Of a DNA stretch of 64,000 nucleotides, positions 8,243-16,784 are shown piece after piece. Position 1 is the first letter of the stretch, and each line of letters opens with the position of its first letter. The notes below the pieces were generated by a model that worked only from the letters and a program-made list of their open reading frames with translations, was not told the DNA's origin and ran no database searches. The stretch is from Chloracidobacterium sp. (GTDB taxonomy: Bacteria > Acidobacteriota > Blastocatellia > Pyrinomonadales > Pyrinomonadaceae): contig JADJRV010000005.1 of the NCBI GenBank assembly GCA_016712045.1, positions 60,165-124,164 on the forward strand. The letters run 5' to 3'. The translations under genes were made by a program, and so were the position numbers.

Positions 8243-8883
8243 CTATGGCTGTGTGACCTTGCGATAATCGGAGGGCATCGCAAACGTGCTGTCATCGACG
8301 CTGAGCTTTAGATTTCGCAGCTCATAAACATATTCCGTGGAACCATCCGCCGCTAAAATTCCTGTCTGACCATCATCCCCCTCGCGGAGTCGATCGAGAT
8401 CATGATGCTGCCCGGGCGTTTGTCGATGGGGCGGACTTTGTATTTAATGATAGTGCCTTCGCGTCCGGTTTCGTCAAAATCGTTATGCTCGTAGCCGCGA
8501 AAAAAGCTGCGGGCAATGTCGCTGATCTCGCCGGAACCTGGCTTTTCATTCATCTCCCAATACGTCTTTTTGCGGTGGTCGAGGTGATAGAGTTTGTCGC
8601 TGCGGATCTGTGAGACGGTCATCGTGGTGCCCGCGTAAATGTCATACCGCGACTTTTCGCCGTTTCGGGCGACCGACCAACGGGATTCAATTCCTCCGGC
8701 GGTCACGACCACATCTGCCTGATAAACCTCAGGCTCCTTTGCCGCAAACGGAAATTCGCTGCTGCTTTCGCCGGTCAGGGAAACCTCTTTGTTTGCATTA
8801 GTTTGCGACGACCCGCACGCCTGCATTACAAGCGTGAAAGCGATGACGAGCAGGAAAGGCCGGGGCAGATTTGACAAAAACAT
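8243..8883 (-). CDS. putative lipoprotein, paralogue of its neighbour (one frameshift)
   Basis: The signal (PFLLVIAFTLVMQACG, lipobox Cys about 23) is followed by AAKEPEVYQADVVVTAGG, SRWSVARNGEKSRYDIYAG and TVSQIRSDKLYHLDHRKK, the same order of motifs as the 7482-8174 gene. The open frame stops at 8353 after MMVRQEF. With one extra T in the TTTT run near 8356 it continues LAADGSTEYVYELRNLKL and FAMPSDYRKV to a TAG at 8243, giving a tail equivalent to that of the paralogue. A missing base in a homopolymer is the simplest explanation. It is divergent from the SGNH hydrolase gene. Confidence 0.75.
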
Positions 8884-8915
8884 TTGAGGCTTTAAATTTT
8901 ATCATAACGAACCCG

Positions 8916-9680
8916 ATGGACAATGGCCCCGACAATTTATCGCGTCTGCAGAGGCAATTTATGCTGGGGTCGGCCGTGTTGCTGCCGTTCACGCCGCTGC
9001 TGCTGCTGCAGGGACAGGTCACGCGTTGGAAGATCGGCGTCCTGCCCGACGCTGGCGGCGAAAGGCACGGGCGATACGGCGAAGGCAACGATCCGGCAAA
9101 GCTCTACGTCCTCGGCGAATCGACCGTCGCGGGGCTCGGTGCCCGCACGCACGAACTCGCGCTTGCCGGGCAGTTTGCCAAAAACCTGAGTGAGCATATT
9201 GATCGACCCGTTGCGTGGACCGTCCTTGGCAAAAACGGCGTCACCGCCCGCCGGACGATCGAGGATCTCGTGCCGCAAATGCCGGACGAGCAGTTTGACT
9301 ACATCCTGCTCGGCATCGGCGGCAACGACGTGATGAAACTCTCGAGCCCGCGCAAATGGCGCACGGATATGCTCGAGCTGATCTCGATAGTCCGCGAAAA
9401 AAATCCAAACGCGGTCATCTTTATCTCAAACTGCCCGATGATCATCTATGCTCCGGCTCTGCCCGAACCGATCAGATCGATCCTCTGGCGGCTGTCGCAG
9501 ATGCACAACGCAAACATAGTCGAATTTACACGCGCTCTGGACCGCGTCTTTTACTATCCGCAGCCGGCCGATATCAGGCTCGAAGGTTTTTGGGCCGACG
9601 GCATCCACCCGTCCGAACAGGGCTACGCCGACTGGGCCGAAGCGATGATCAAATACTTTGCCGCAAATCACGAATGGTGA
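8916..9680 (+). CDS. SGNH/GDSL hydrolase
   Basis: The 254-residue product (start ATG 8916, chosen because the earlier in-frame ATG 8871 overlaps the divergent gene's start) has a hydrophobic N-terminal helix (MLGSAVLLPFTPLLLLQGQV). The SGNH blocks follow: nucleophile block VLGESTVAGLGA, block III GIGGNDVM and block V DGIHPSEQGY with catalytic Asp-His. Such enzymes are serine esterases or deacylases acting on lipids or acetylated glycans. The N-terminal helix suggests membrane association or export. The stop overlaps the start of the next gene (ATG 9674), implying coupling. Confidence 0.88.
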   Translation: MDNGPDNLSRLQRQFMLGSAVLLPFTPLLLLQGQVTRWKIGVLPDAGGERHGRYGEGNDPAKLYVLGESTVAGLGARTHELALAGQFAKNLSEHIDRPVAWTVLGKNGVTARRTIEDLVPQMPDEQFDYILLGIGGNDVMKLSSPRKWRTDMLELISIVREKNPNAVIFISNCPMIIYAPALPEPIRSILWRLSQMHNANIVEFTRALDRVFYYPQPADIRLEGFWADGIHPSEQGYADWAEAMIKYFAANHEW

Positions 9681-11135
9681 ATCCGGACGAGATCCGCGAA
9701 CTGCTCGCCGCTCATCATGAGTGGCTGCTCGTCCGCGAGACGGGCCGCACATTCCCCTTAAACAGTCCCGAGATCGAAATTACCGCTGAGGGCGACAAGA
9801 CGCTGGTCGGGTTTATCGGCGACGACGGCTTTCATGACTGGCGGCTACATTCTTTTGAATTTGACGGCAATGAACTAACGGTGAGCTTAAGCCGTGAGTT
9901 TGGAAAACGCGAAAGCGGTGCGGCTCGTGCCGCGAATTGCCGCAAGCACCCTCACCGCAGAGGTCGAGCTTGCACGGCTCGAAAAAGCTAACGAGATCGC
10001 CAGCCTTATTAAGGCAAATTTTCCCGGCATCAAGCTCGGCCGCGTCGCTCTAAATACCGACGGCGGACGGCTCGCCCACATACTATTTGATGACGCCGAG
10101 AAAACGCCGCTCGCCGCGATCTATGATGTCACTGGCAAACTGACTGTTGAGGTCGTATTGTCATCCGCCATTCTCTGGCTGGAAAAACTTGGCTCGCGAA
10201 AAAAGAAACCGGTGCTCGATATCTGGATCGTCTGCGAAAAGCGGCACGCCAAAAATCTGCAAAAACTCCACGCTCTGTTGACCGACCGGTGGAAAGCAAA
10301 GATCACGATATTTGAGATAAAGCGAAAGACCGAGCCCCCGGAGGTGGTCGAGTTGCCAAAGCGAAAGATCCGCGACCTGTGGCGAGAAAAATCCAGACGC
10401 CCGCCCGCGCAGGAATTGAACCAGCCCGGCGGCATCGCACAACGGATCATCGACCTATCTACCGACGAGATCGACGTTATCTATTCACGACAAGGCGAGA
10501 TGCTGCGGTTTATGGGGCTGCCGTTCGCCCGCGTGCGGACGATGATGGGTATCGAAAAAGCATGGTTTGGTGTTGGCCGGGACCGACGGATATTGACCGA
10601 CGAGACGTGGGACGATCTGGTTGAGATCGTCGAGCAGCTCAAGCTTAATCGCACCGCCGAGACACTGAATAAGCGCCATGAGTATTACCGTACCGCACCA
10701 GAAGCATGGCTCGAATCGATCCTTCGCCGAAACATTAGCCTGCTTGATGCTAACCTTATCCTCTCGCCGATCTATCATCAGTTTCGCTCGGCTAACGACA
10801 AGATCGACCTGCTCGCTCTGCGAAAAGACGGGCGTTTGGTCATCATCGAGCTAAAAACGCAGCCCGACCGTTCGAGTGTTTTTCAGGCGGCGGATTACTG
10901 GCGAAAGATCGAGCTGCAGCGGCGACGCGGGCTGCTCGACGAGGTAGATCTGTTTGACGGACGCCCGATTGCAAACCAACCGGCGATCATCTATCTCGCC
11001 GCTCCGGCGTGGAGCTTTCATCGTGATTTTGAGTTTTTTGCAAAGACGATCTCGCCCGAGATCGAGCTATGGCGGTTTGAGCTGCATGAGAATTGGCGTG
11101 AGAAAGTTCGAGTTGTCGCGAGGGAGGATTATTAG
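9674..11135 (+). CDS. protein with C-terminal PD-(D/E)XK nuclease-like domain (one frameshift)
   Basis: An ATG at 9674 overlapping the hydrolase stop opens a frame (PDEIRELLAAHHEWLLVRET) that runs into a +1 shift near 9900. The rest reads through to 11135. Restored length is about 486 residues. The C-terminal part holds the nuclease core NDKIDLLALRKDGRLVIIEL followed by KTQPD: Asp codon at 10806-10808 and Glu-x-Lys at 10848-10856, the spacing of PD-(D/E)XK folds such as NucS/DUF91. N-terminal and middle regions (FDDAEKTPLAAIYDVTG, IIDLSTDEIDVIYSRQGEML) are unfamiliar. It may be a DNA-repair or defence nuclease. If the frameshift is real, the 413-residue downstream part, starting at GTG 9894, would be expressed alone. 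Confidence 0.72.
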
Positions 11136-11148
11136 AGGATAAGAATTT

Positions 11149-11226
11149 GCCCACGAAATACACGAAAGACACGAAAAAAAGATTCTTATTCTTTTCTATT
11201 TCGTGTGTTTGGTGTGTTTCGTGGGC
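11149..11226. repeat. intergenic hairpin repeat between convergent genes
   Basis: The left arm 11149-11177 (gcccacgaaatacacgaaag, then acacgaaaa) pairs with the right arm 11198-11226, whose inverse is gcccacgaaacacaccaaac. The word acacgaaa recurs in each arm. It lies 13 bases after the nuclease-like gene stop and 12 before the response-regulator stop. Confidence 0.85.
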
Positions 11227-11238
11227 AGACATTTCCGG

Positions 11239-11937
11239 TCAGGCCGGATTGACGTATCTATAACCGATGCCGCGGACTGTTTGGAGGATCTTTGGATCGT
11301 TTGGCGAATCTTCGAGCAGTTTGCGCAAACGGACGATGAAATTGTCGATCGCACGCGTGTCGGTGTCCTCTTGCAGATTCCAGACGTCTTCGAGGATCGC
11401 CTTACGCGATACGGGGCGGCCTTCGTTGGCGATCAGGTACCGCAGCAGATTGACCTCCATCAGCGTCAGGCGGACGCTCTGGCCCTCGCTGCGGAGCTCA
11501 AGATTTACAAGGTCGATCTCGCGGCCGTTGATGTGGAGCGTTTCAGTGTCGGTGGATGCGGCCTCGTTTTTCATCCACTGACGGCGGCGGAGCAATCCGT
11601 TTAGACGGGCGAGAAATATTTCGAGGTCAAAGGGTTTTGGCAGATAATCGTCGGCACCGGCCTGAAAGCCGTTGAGGACATCTTCGGGCCGCCCGCGTGC
11701 TGTCAGCATCAAGATCGGCGTGTAATCGGAGCGTTCACGCATCGCCGCCGCGACCTCAAAACCATTGATCCCCGGCAGCATCACATCCAGCACGACCGCA
11801 TCAAACGCCCCCGCAGCCAGCAGCTCAAGCCCCGTCTCGCCGTCACCCGCGATCGCGGTCTCATAGCCCTCGGCCTCAAGATTAAACTTTAGCCCGACTG
11901 CCAGATGCTCTTCGTCTTCGACGATCAGAATGTTCAT
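11239..11937 (-). CDS. OmpR-family response regulator
   Basis: From ATG 11937 (the longer in-frame start lies in a C-rich repeat) the 232-residue protein has a receiver domain: acidic pocket VEDEE, phospho-acceptor D51 in VVLDVMLPG and K in PKPFD. A winged-helix DNA-binding domain follows (LTLMEVNLLRYLIANEGRPV, DNFIVRLRKLLED, ILQTVRGIGYRY). It pairs with the histidine kinase encoded just upstream on the same strand. Target genes are not evident; the divergent or downstream envelope genes are candidates only. Confidence 0.93.
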   Translation of the reverse strand: MNILIVEDEEHLAVGLKFNLEAEGYETAIAGDGETGLELLAAGAFDAVVLDVMLPGINGFEVAAAMRERSDYTPILMLTARGRPEDVLNGFQAGADDYLPKPFDLEIFLARLNGLLRRRQWMKNEAASTDTETLHINGREIDLVNLELRSEGQSVRLTLMEVNLLRYLIANEGRPVSRKAILEDVWNLQEDTDTRAIDNFIVRLRKLLEDSPNDPKILQTVRGIGYRYVNPA

Positions 11938-11938
11938 A

Positions 11939-12027
11939 AAGACAGTGAAAAGGGAAAAGGTTAAATTCCCCCCCCCCCGCCACCGCCCCCCCGCTCTCTT
12001 CACTGTTCACTATTCCCTGTTCACTTT
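11939..12027. repeat. C-tract-containing hairpin repeat between regulator and kinase
   Basis: agacagtgaaaagggaaaagg (11939-11959, first 20 bases match best) faces cactgttcactattccctgt on the other side (12001-12020). Between the arms lie two long C runs. The right arm repeats ctgttcact. It overlaps the 3' end of the kinase frame. The C runs are a likely place for base-calling errors. Confidence 0.6.
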
Positions 12028-12912
12028 CAAGCTTTCGGCAACTGCACAATAAACGTGCTTCCCTTTCCCAAGTCCGCGGCTTTCGGCTTTAATGCGGCCG
12101 CCGTGTTTTTCGATTATTGATCTCACGATCGGCAGGCCGAGGCCGTTGCCTTTCGCGGCGGTTAGTTCGGCATTTGGCACGCGGAAAAATCTTTTGAAGA
12201 TGCGTTTCAGATCCGCCCGCTGTAGGCCGACGCCGTTGTCGCGGAACAAAATGTCCGCCTTGCCCGAACGCGAACGCGACATCCGCACCGATATCTTTGG
12301 CTCGCCGCCGGAGTATTTGATGGCGTTGTCGAGCAGGTTGGCAAACGCCGTCTGCAGCTCGCCGCGATCGCCCATCGTCTTAATACTGTCCGACGGCGGC
12401 GTGTAGCGTATCGCCGTCTCGTCAAGGTTATGCCGGCTCAGGACCATCTGGATCGTCTCAAGCAGCAATTCGCCGAGGTCGATCTCGGCGAGATTTAGCT
12501 GACGTTGTTTTTCACGCGTTTGGCTCGCCTGCAACACCTGCTCGACGGTGCCGAGCAAGCGGTCGCTGTCGGACAGCATGATGTCGTAAAACTCGTTTCG
12601 CTTTGCCTCTTCGACGGGCCGTGATTTTAGCGTTTCGAGATAAAGCTTGATCGAAGCGATCGGCGTTTTTAGTTCATGTGTAACAGCGTTTAGAAAAGCA
12701 TCGTGCTGTTCGTTGCGGCGTATCTCGCGCACAAGAAAAATAGTGTTAAGCGTCAGCCCGGTGATTATTAACGCAAAAAATATTATGCCAAAGACAAGCA
12801 GCGCAACCTCACGGGCATTGAGGAGTATCCAGCCGACGTTGAGCACAGCCGCGATCACGATCAGGCAAATGCCTAATATCAAAAAGAATATTGCTGTCTT
12901 ACGTCTCCGCAT
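12027..12912 (-). CDS. membrane sensor histidine kinase (one frameshift near the end)
   Basis: Two N-terminal membrane helices (about 6-28 and 37-60, very short loop between) precede a HisKA domain with H79 in AVTHELKTPIASIKLYL. The ATPase domain has the N box FANLLDNAIKYS, G1 DNGVGL, F box IFKRFFR and G2 GNGLGLPIV. The called frame ends RGLGKGKHVYCAVAES and stops at 12010. Removing one G from the GGG near 12063 gives RGLGKGSTFIVQLPKA and a stop at 12027, the normal family ending, so I take 12027 as the true end. With almost no periplasmic sensor domain it probably senses membrane state or a partner protein. It feeds the adjacent OmpR-type regulator. Confidence 0.9.
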
Positions 12913-12929
12913 GGTCTAACTCAAAATGT

Positions 12930-12990
12930 AAAACGGAAAACGGAAAATGGAAACCTCAGGGTTCACTTTCCATTTTCCGTTTTCAGTTTT
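12930..12990. repeat. intergenic hairpin repeat 3' of the desaturase gene
   Basis: The 24-base arm 12930-12953 (aaaacggaaaacggaaaatg then gaaa) is matched by the inverse at 12967-12990 with one mismatch. The word cggaaaa is repeated in the arm. The desaturase stop lies 9 bases from the right arm and the kinase start 18 bases from the left. Confidence 0.85.
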
Positions 12991-12998
12991 TCGTTAAA

Positions 12999-13871
12999 TT
13001 AGGCTGCTTTCTTCAGCGCCTTGACCCCGTCGATCTCTTCGGATAGGTCGATAGAGTGGACATCTTTGATGATGCCTAGCATTTCGAGTGCGCGGAGTTG
13101 GACCCAGTTGATGTCAAACTCGCGCCATGTCAGGCCGTGCTTTGCCGAACGCGGATACGCGTGATGATTATTGTGCCAGCCTTCGCCAAATGTGACCGCG
13201 GCGACGAGGGCGTTGTTTCGCGAATCGTCACGGGTCTCAAACCGACGGCTGCCCCACAGGTGGGTTGCCGAGTTAACCAGCCACGTAAAGTGCCAGCTCA
13301 GGACCACACGTAAGAATACGCCCCAGACGACCATCTGCCATCCTCCGATAGCCATCAGTATGCCGCCTAGAATGACAGACGACACCCAGTAATACTTGTC
13401 GATAAAAACGAGGTACGGGTCGCGGAGCAGATCGGGTGAATACTTTTGTCGGGCTGATTCAGGCTGTATTTGCGCCGTACCGCGGAATATCCAGCCGATA
13501 TGCGACCACCAAAAACCTTTTTCACGCGGGCTGTGCGGATCTTTGTCAGTGTCGGTAAAGGCATGGTGCAAACGGTGCGTCGTGACCCAAGAGATAGGGC
13601 CGGACTGTATCCCCAACGTGCCAAACGTCGCGAGCGTACGCTCAAGCCAACGCGGGCTTTTAAATCCGCGGTGCGTCAGCAGCCGGTGATAACCAATGCC
13701 GATGCCCCAGCTCGCTGCGATCCACCACGTAATAAAAGCGGCGATGAGATTTGACCAGCTAAATGTAAAAAGCGCCGAAACGGCGACAATGTGAAAGACC
13801 GCGACAAAGATGATCGTGTCCCAGTTAAATTTTCCTGGCTTGGAAGGCTCAAATTCGATTACGTTTTGCAC
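12999..13871 (-). CDS. acyl-CoA/acyl-lipid fatty acid desaturase
   Basis: The 290-residue integral membrane protein shows the three histidine boxes of delta-9-type desaturases: HRLLTH, HRLHH and HNNHH, which hold a di-iron centre. They are placed between pairs of membrane helices (FVAVFHIVAVSALFTFSW; YYWVSSVILGGILMAIGGW). It would introduce a double bond into acyl chains for membrane fluidity control. The length is typical of bacterial members. It is divergent from an acyltransferase-ACP-KAS cluster, so the two units share the 163-base region 13872-14034 and may be co-regulated. Confidence 0.93.
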   Translation of the reverse strand: MQNVIEFEPSKPGKFNWDTIIFVAVFHIVAVSALFTFSWSNLIAAFITWWIAASWGIGIGYHRLLTHRGFKSPRWLERTLATFGTLGIQSGPISWVTTHRLHHAFTDTDKDPHSPREKGFWWSHIGWIFRGTAQIQPESARQKYSPDLLRDPYLVFIDKYYWVSSVILGGILMAIGGWQMVVWGVFLRVVLSWHFTWLVNSATHLWGSRRFETRDDSRNNALVAAVTFGEGWHNNHHAYPRSAKHGLTWREFDINWVQLRALEMLGIIKDVHSIDLSEEIDGVKALKKAA

Positions 13872-14034
13872 AATTAGTATCCCCTGTAAGTTCTGTATAA
13901 ATACCGGCGAAATCTCGCCATACCATAAGGCTAACAGGTTGCGGCGGCTGTGATTGTAAGAGTTTTGTAAGGAAATAAGACGCTTTCAGCGTGTTGAAAT
14001 CCGCCCGCAATGCCACTAAAGTAAATCTCGGCCC

Positions 14035-14964
14035 ATGGCAATAAAAAGCAGCACCATTATCAATATCGAATACGCCGCCGCCCGCGTCGGGCTCGGGCTG
14101 ATGGGCTTGCTACCGCGCGGCTTGGCGGTGCGCCTCGGGATCTTTATCCTCGAAACAACATCCTACCTCCTAAAGGGTATTCGCCGAACGGGCATGCGCA
14201 ATCTTGAGATCGCCTATCCCGAAAAGACCCTCGATGAACGTAAGCAGATACTCGACGGCACGTTTGAAAATCTCGGCCGCGTGCTCGGCGAGTTGAGTCA
14301 ATTTGATAAATACACGGCCGCAGACTTGGCAAAGATCGTCGATTTTGAGCTTGATGAGGAATCAAAGGCACTGTATGAAAAGTGCAAGGCCGAGGGTCGC
14401 GGGGCGATCTTGACGACCGGCCATATGGGCAACTGGGAAATGCTCGTGTTTGCTTTTGCCGCACTGTACGAGCCGATCAGCTACTTGGCGCGTCCGCTCG
14501 ACAACCCAAAGATCGAATCGATGCTGACCGATTTTCGCACCCGCTTTGGCAACACGCCGATCAATAAGACAAATTCGGCGATGCTCGCGATCGACGTCTT
14601 ACGCAAGGGTGGCGGCCTCGGCATCTTGTCGGATGTGAATGCCCACCCGAAAGAGGGAGTGTTCGTTCCGTTTTTTGGAGTTCCCGCCTGTACGCCAACC
14701 GGTGCCGCAATGATCGCGATACGGTCGGATTCATTCATCTTTCCCGTGGTCTGCGTTTGGGACAAGCCGACGAAGCGTTACAAATTGATCCACGGCAAGC
14801 TGCTCGAACCAGCAAACACCGGCGATCGTAAACGCGACATCGTCGAAACGACCGCCGCATTTACCGCCGAGATCGAAAAGTTGATACGCCAATATCCCGA
14901 ACAATGGATGTGGATACACAAACGCTGGAAAACCCGTCCGCCGGGCGAACCTGAATTATATTAA
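14035..14964 (+). CDS. LpxL/HtrB-like lysophospholipid acyltransferase
   Basis: The 309-residue protein has the acyltransferase HxxxxE motif in TTGHMGNWEMLV and the downstream block GGGLGILSDVNAHPKEGVFV with PFFGVPACTP, as in LpxL/HtrB lipid A acyltransferases. An N-terminal hydrophobic stretch anchors it to the inner membrane. It ends PEQWMWIHKRWKTRPP, a standard family ending. The acceptor could be lipid A or another glycolipid. The acyl carrier protein and ketosynthase encoded right behind it suggest a dedicated acyl supply. Confidence 0.9.
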   Translation: MAIKSSTIINIEYAAARVGLGLMGLLPRGLAVRLGIFILETTSYLLKGIRRTGMRNLEIAYPEKTLDERKQILDGTFENLGRVLGELSQFDKYTAADLAKIVDFELDEESKALYEKCKAEGRGAILTTGHMGNWEMLVFAFAALYEPISYLARPLDNPKIESMLTDFRTRFGNTPINKTNSAMLAIDVLRKGGGLGILSDVNAHPKEGVFVPFFGVPACTPTGAAMIAIRSDSFIFPVVCVWDKPTKRYKLIHGKLLEPANTGDRKRDIVETTAAFTAEIEKLIRQYPEQWMWIHKRWKTRPPGEPELY

Positions 14965-15051
14965 ACGCGCATCCGTTGGACGTGCTTTGGCGATTGATAC
15001 TGGCTATAATAGACTCGTAAATTCAGTTTTTAATAGGGGAAACCAAACATT

Positions 15052-15333
15052 ATGTCTGATGGATCGGTTGCAGAAAGGGTCATTAAGGTCTTTGCGGCGT
15101 TTAAGAAAGTAGAACCGTCTGAGATCAAGATGGAAACAACTTTTGAGGAACTAGGGCTTGATTCGCTCGACGGACTCAATCTGATATTCGAGCTCGAAGA
15201 AGAGTTTGATCTCATGGTGCCGGACGACAAGGTCCAGTCGATGAAAAGCGTCGCCGAGGCCGTTGAGGGCATCCAGTGGCTGCTCGATAATCCCGACCAG
15301 ATACCCACAATTCCGCCGCCGCCATCGGCCTAG
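15052..15333 (+). CDS. acyl carrier protein
   Basis: This 93-residue acidic protein has the phosphopantetheine attachment serine S38 in ELGLDSLDGLNLIFELEEEF, with Leu replacing the Met of the usual DSL(D/E)xVE context. The C-terminal tail is Pro-rich (NPDQIPTIPPPPSA). It sits between an acyltransferase and a KAS II gene rather than in a fab operon, so it is probably a specialised carrier, not the housekeeping AcpP. Confidence 0.92.
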   Translation: MSDGSVAERVIKVFAAFKKVEPSEIKMETTFEELGLDSLDGLNLIFELEEEFDLMVPDDKVQSMKSVAEAVEGIQWLLDNPDQIPTIPPPPSA

Positions 15334-15346
15334 AGTCTCACACTAA

Positions 15347-16563
15347 ATGAAAAGAGTTGTAATAACCGGCATCGGTGTCGTTTCGCCTTTGGGCAACAAC
15401 ACCTCAGATTTTTGGGATGGGCTCAGTGCCGGACGCTCTGCAATTGCGCCGATACAAAAGCTCGACACATCGACCATTCGGTTTCATAACGCGGCTGAGA
15501 TCCACGGGTTTGACCCAAACGAGCATTTAGAAGAAAAAAATCTGATATGGATCGACCCGTTTGCCCAGTACGGCATTGTTGCCGCACGTGAGGCGGTCAA
15601 GGATTCGGGCATCGAATTTGACGAAGCCCTTCGAGACCGAAGCGGCGTCATCACCGGCTCATGTCTCGGCGGCAAGATGACCGAGGACGAACTTTATTAC
15701 AAGCTTTATGCTCAAGGGCAGCAGCGGCATCAGCCGATCGCTATCCCGCGCGGCATGAGCAACGCCGTAGCGAGCCACGTCTCGATGGAGTTTGGACTGA
15801 CGGGTGCGACATTTACGACATCGACCGCGTGTTCGTCGGCCAATCATGCCATCGGCCAGGCATTTTGGCTCGTCCGCCAAGGCACGCTCGAAGTCGCCCT
15901 GACAGGCGGCAGCGAAGCTCCGCTCTGCTACGGCAATCTCAAGGCCTGGGAAACGATGCGTGTCGTTTCGCAAGATACTTGCCGGCCGTTTTCCAAAGAC
16001 CGCAGCGGTATGATCCTTGGCGAAGGTGGGGCGATGTTTGTCATGGAATCTCTCGACCACGCACAGGCTCGCGGTGCAAAAATCTATGCAGAGATCGCCG
16101 GATTTGGTATGTCCGCCGACGCCCATCACCTGACGATGCCCCTTGCGACCGGAGCAGCTAAGGCAATGCGTCAATCGCTGGAGGATGGCGGTATCGCACC
16201 CGAACAAGTCGGTTATGTCAACGCTCACGGCACCGCAACACAGGCAAACGACGCAATGGAGTCTGAGGCTTTGCGGATCGTCTTTGGCGAACATACCGAC
16301 AGCATCGCCGTCAGTTCGACCAAATCGATGCACGGCCATACGCTCGGTGCGGCCGGGGCGATCGAATCCGCCGCGACGGTGCTCGCTCTCCACAACAAGA
16401 TACTTCCGCCGACGGCAAACTTTACCGAGCTCGACCCCGAATGCAACATCGATGTCATCGCCAACGAGGCTCGTCCCGCTGAGGTCGAAGCTGCAATATC
16501 AAATTCTTTGCCTTTGGCGGCCTCAACGCCGTGCTCGCATTTAAGAAATGGGTAGATTCTTGA
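15347..16563 (+). CDS. beta-ketoacyl-ACP synthase II (one frameshift near the end)
   Basis: A thiolase-fold condensing enzyme: active-site Cys at about residue 162 in TSTACSSANHAIGQ, His in NAHGTATQAND and His in KSMHGHTLGAAGAIE, the C-H-H triad of KAS I/II. The called frame ends out of register (ISNSLPLAASTPC). Adding one T to the TTT run near 16507 restores ISNSFAFGGLNAVLAFKKW and a TGA at 16561-16563, the normal family ending. Restored length is about 405 residues. It elongates acyl chains on an ACP, most simply the one encoded 13 bases upstream. The restored stop overlaps the ATG of the next gene. Confidence 0.9.
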
Positions 16564-16784
16564 TGATACGCAAAGCACTCGGCATCTTTTCAGAAAAGTA
16601 CAAAGATCCGTCCGTTTGCGAATCTTGCGGCGAAAAATACATCTGCGGAGCAACCGTCAAGGGTTGCTGGTGTATGAAATTAGACGTCTCGGACGAGGCC
16701 CGTGCCGAGATGAAGCAAAAATTTACCAAATGCCTCTGCCCAAAATGCCTTGCATCTTACGCCGAAATCACCACGGAACGATGA
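16563..16784 (+). CDS. cysteine-rich CWC-family small protein
   Basis: From ATG 16563 (overlapping the restored KAS stop as TGATG) the 73-residue product has seven cysteines: CESCGEKYICGA, KGCWCMKL and KCLCPKCL. The CWC motif names the family. The pattern suggests a zinc- or metal-binding knuckle; function is unknown. A longer in-frame start at 16548 lies inside the KAS gene. It overlaps the cyanophycinase start by four bases (ATGA), so three genes are likely translated from one message. Confidence 0.82.
   Translation: MIRKALGIFSEKYKDPSVCESCGEKYICGATVKGCWCMKLDVSDEARAEMKQKFTKCLCPKCLASYAEITTER

Noticed and set aside
15659..16393. 244-codon open frame opposite the KAS II gene
   Set aside because: Antisense shadow of a well-conserved enzyme; no ribosome site or domain.
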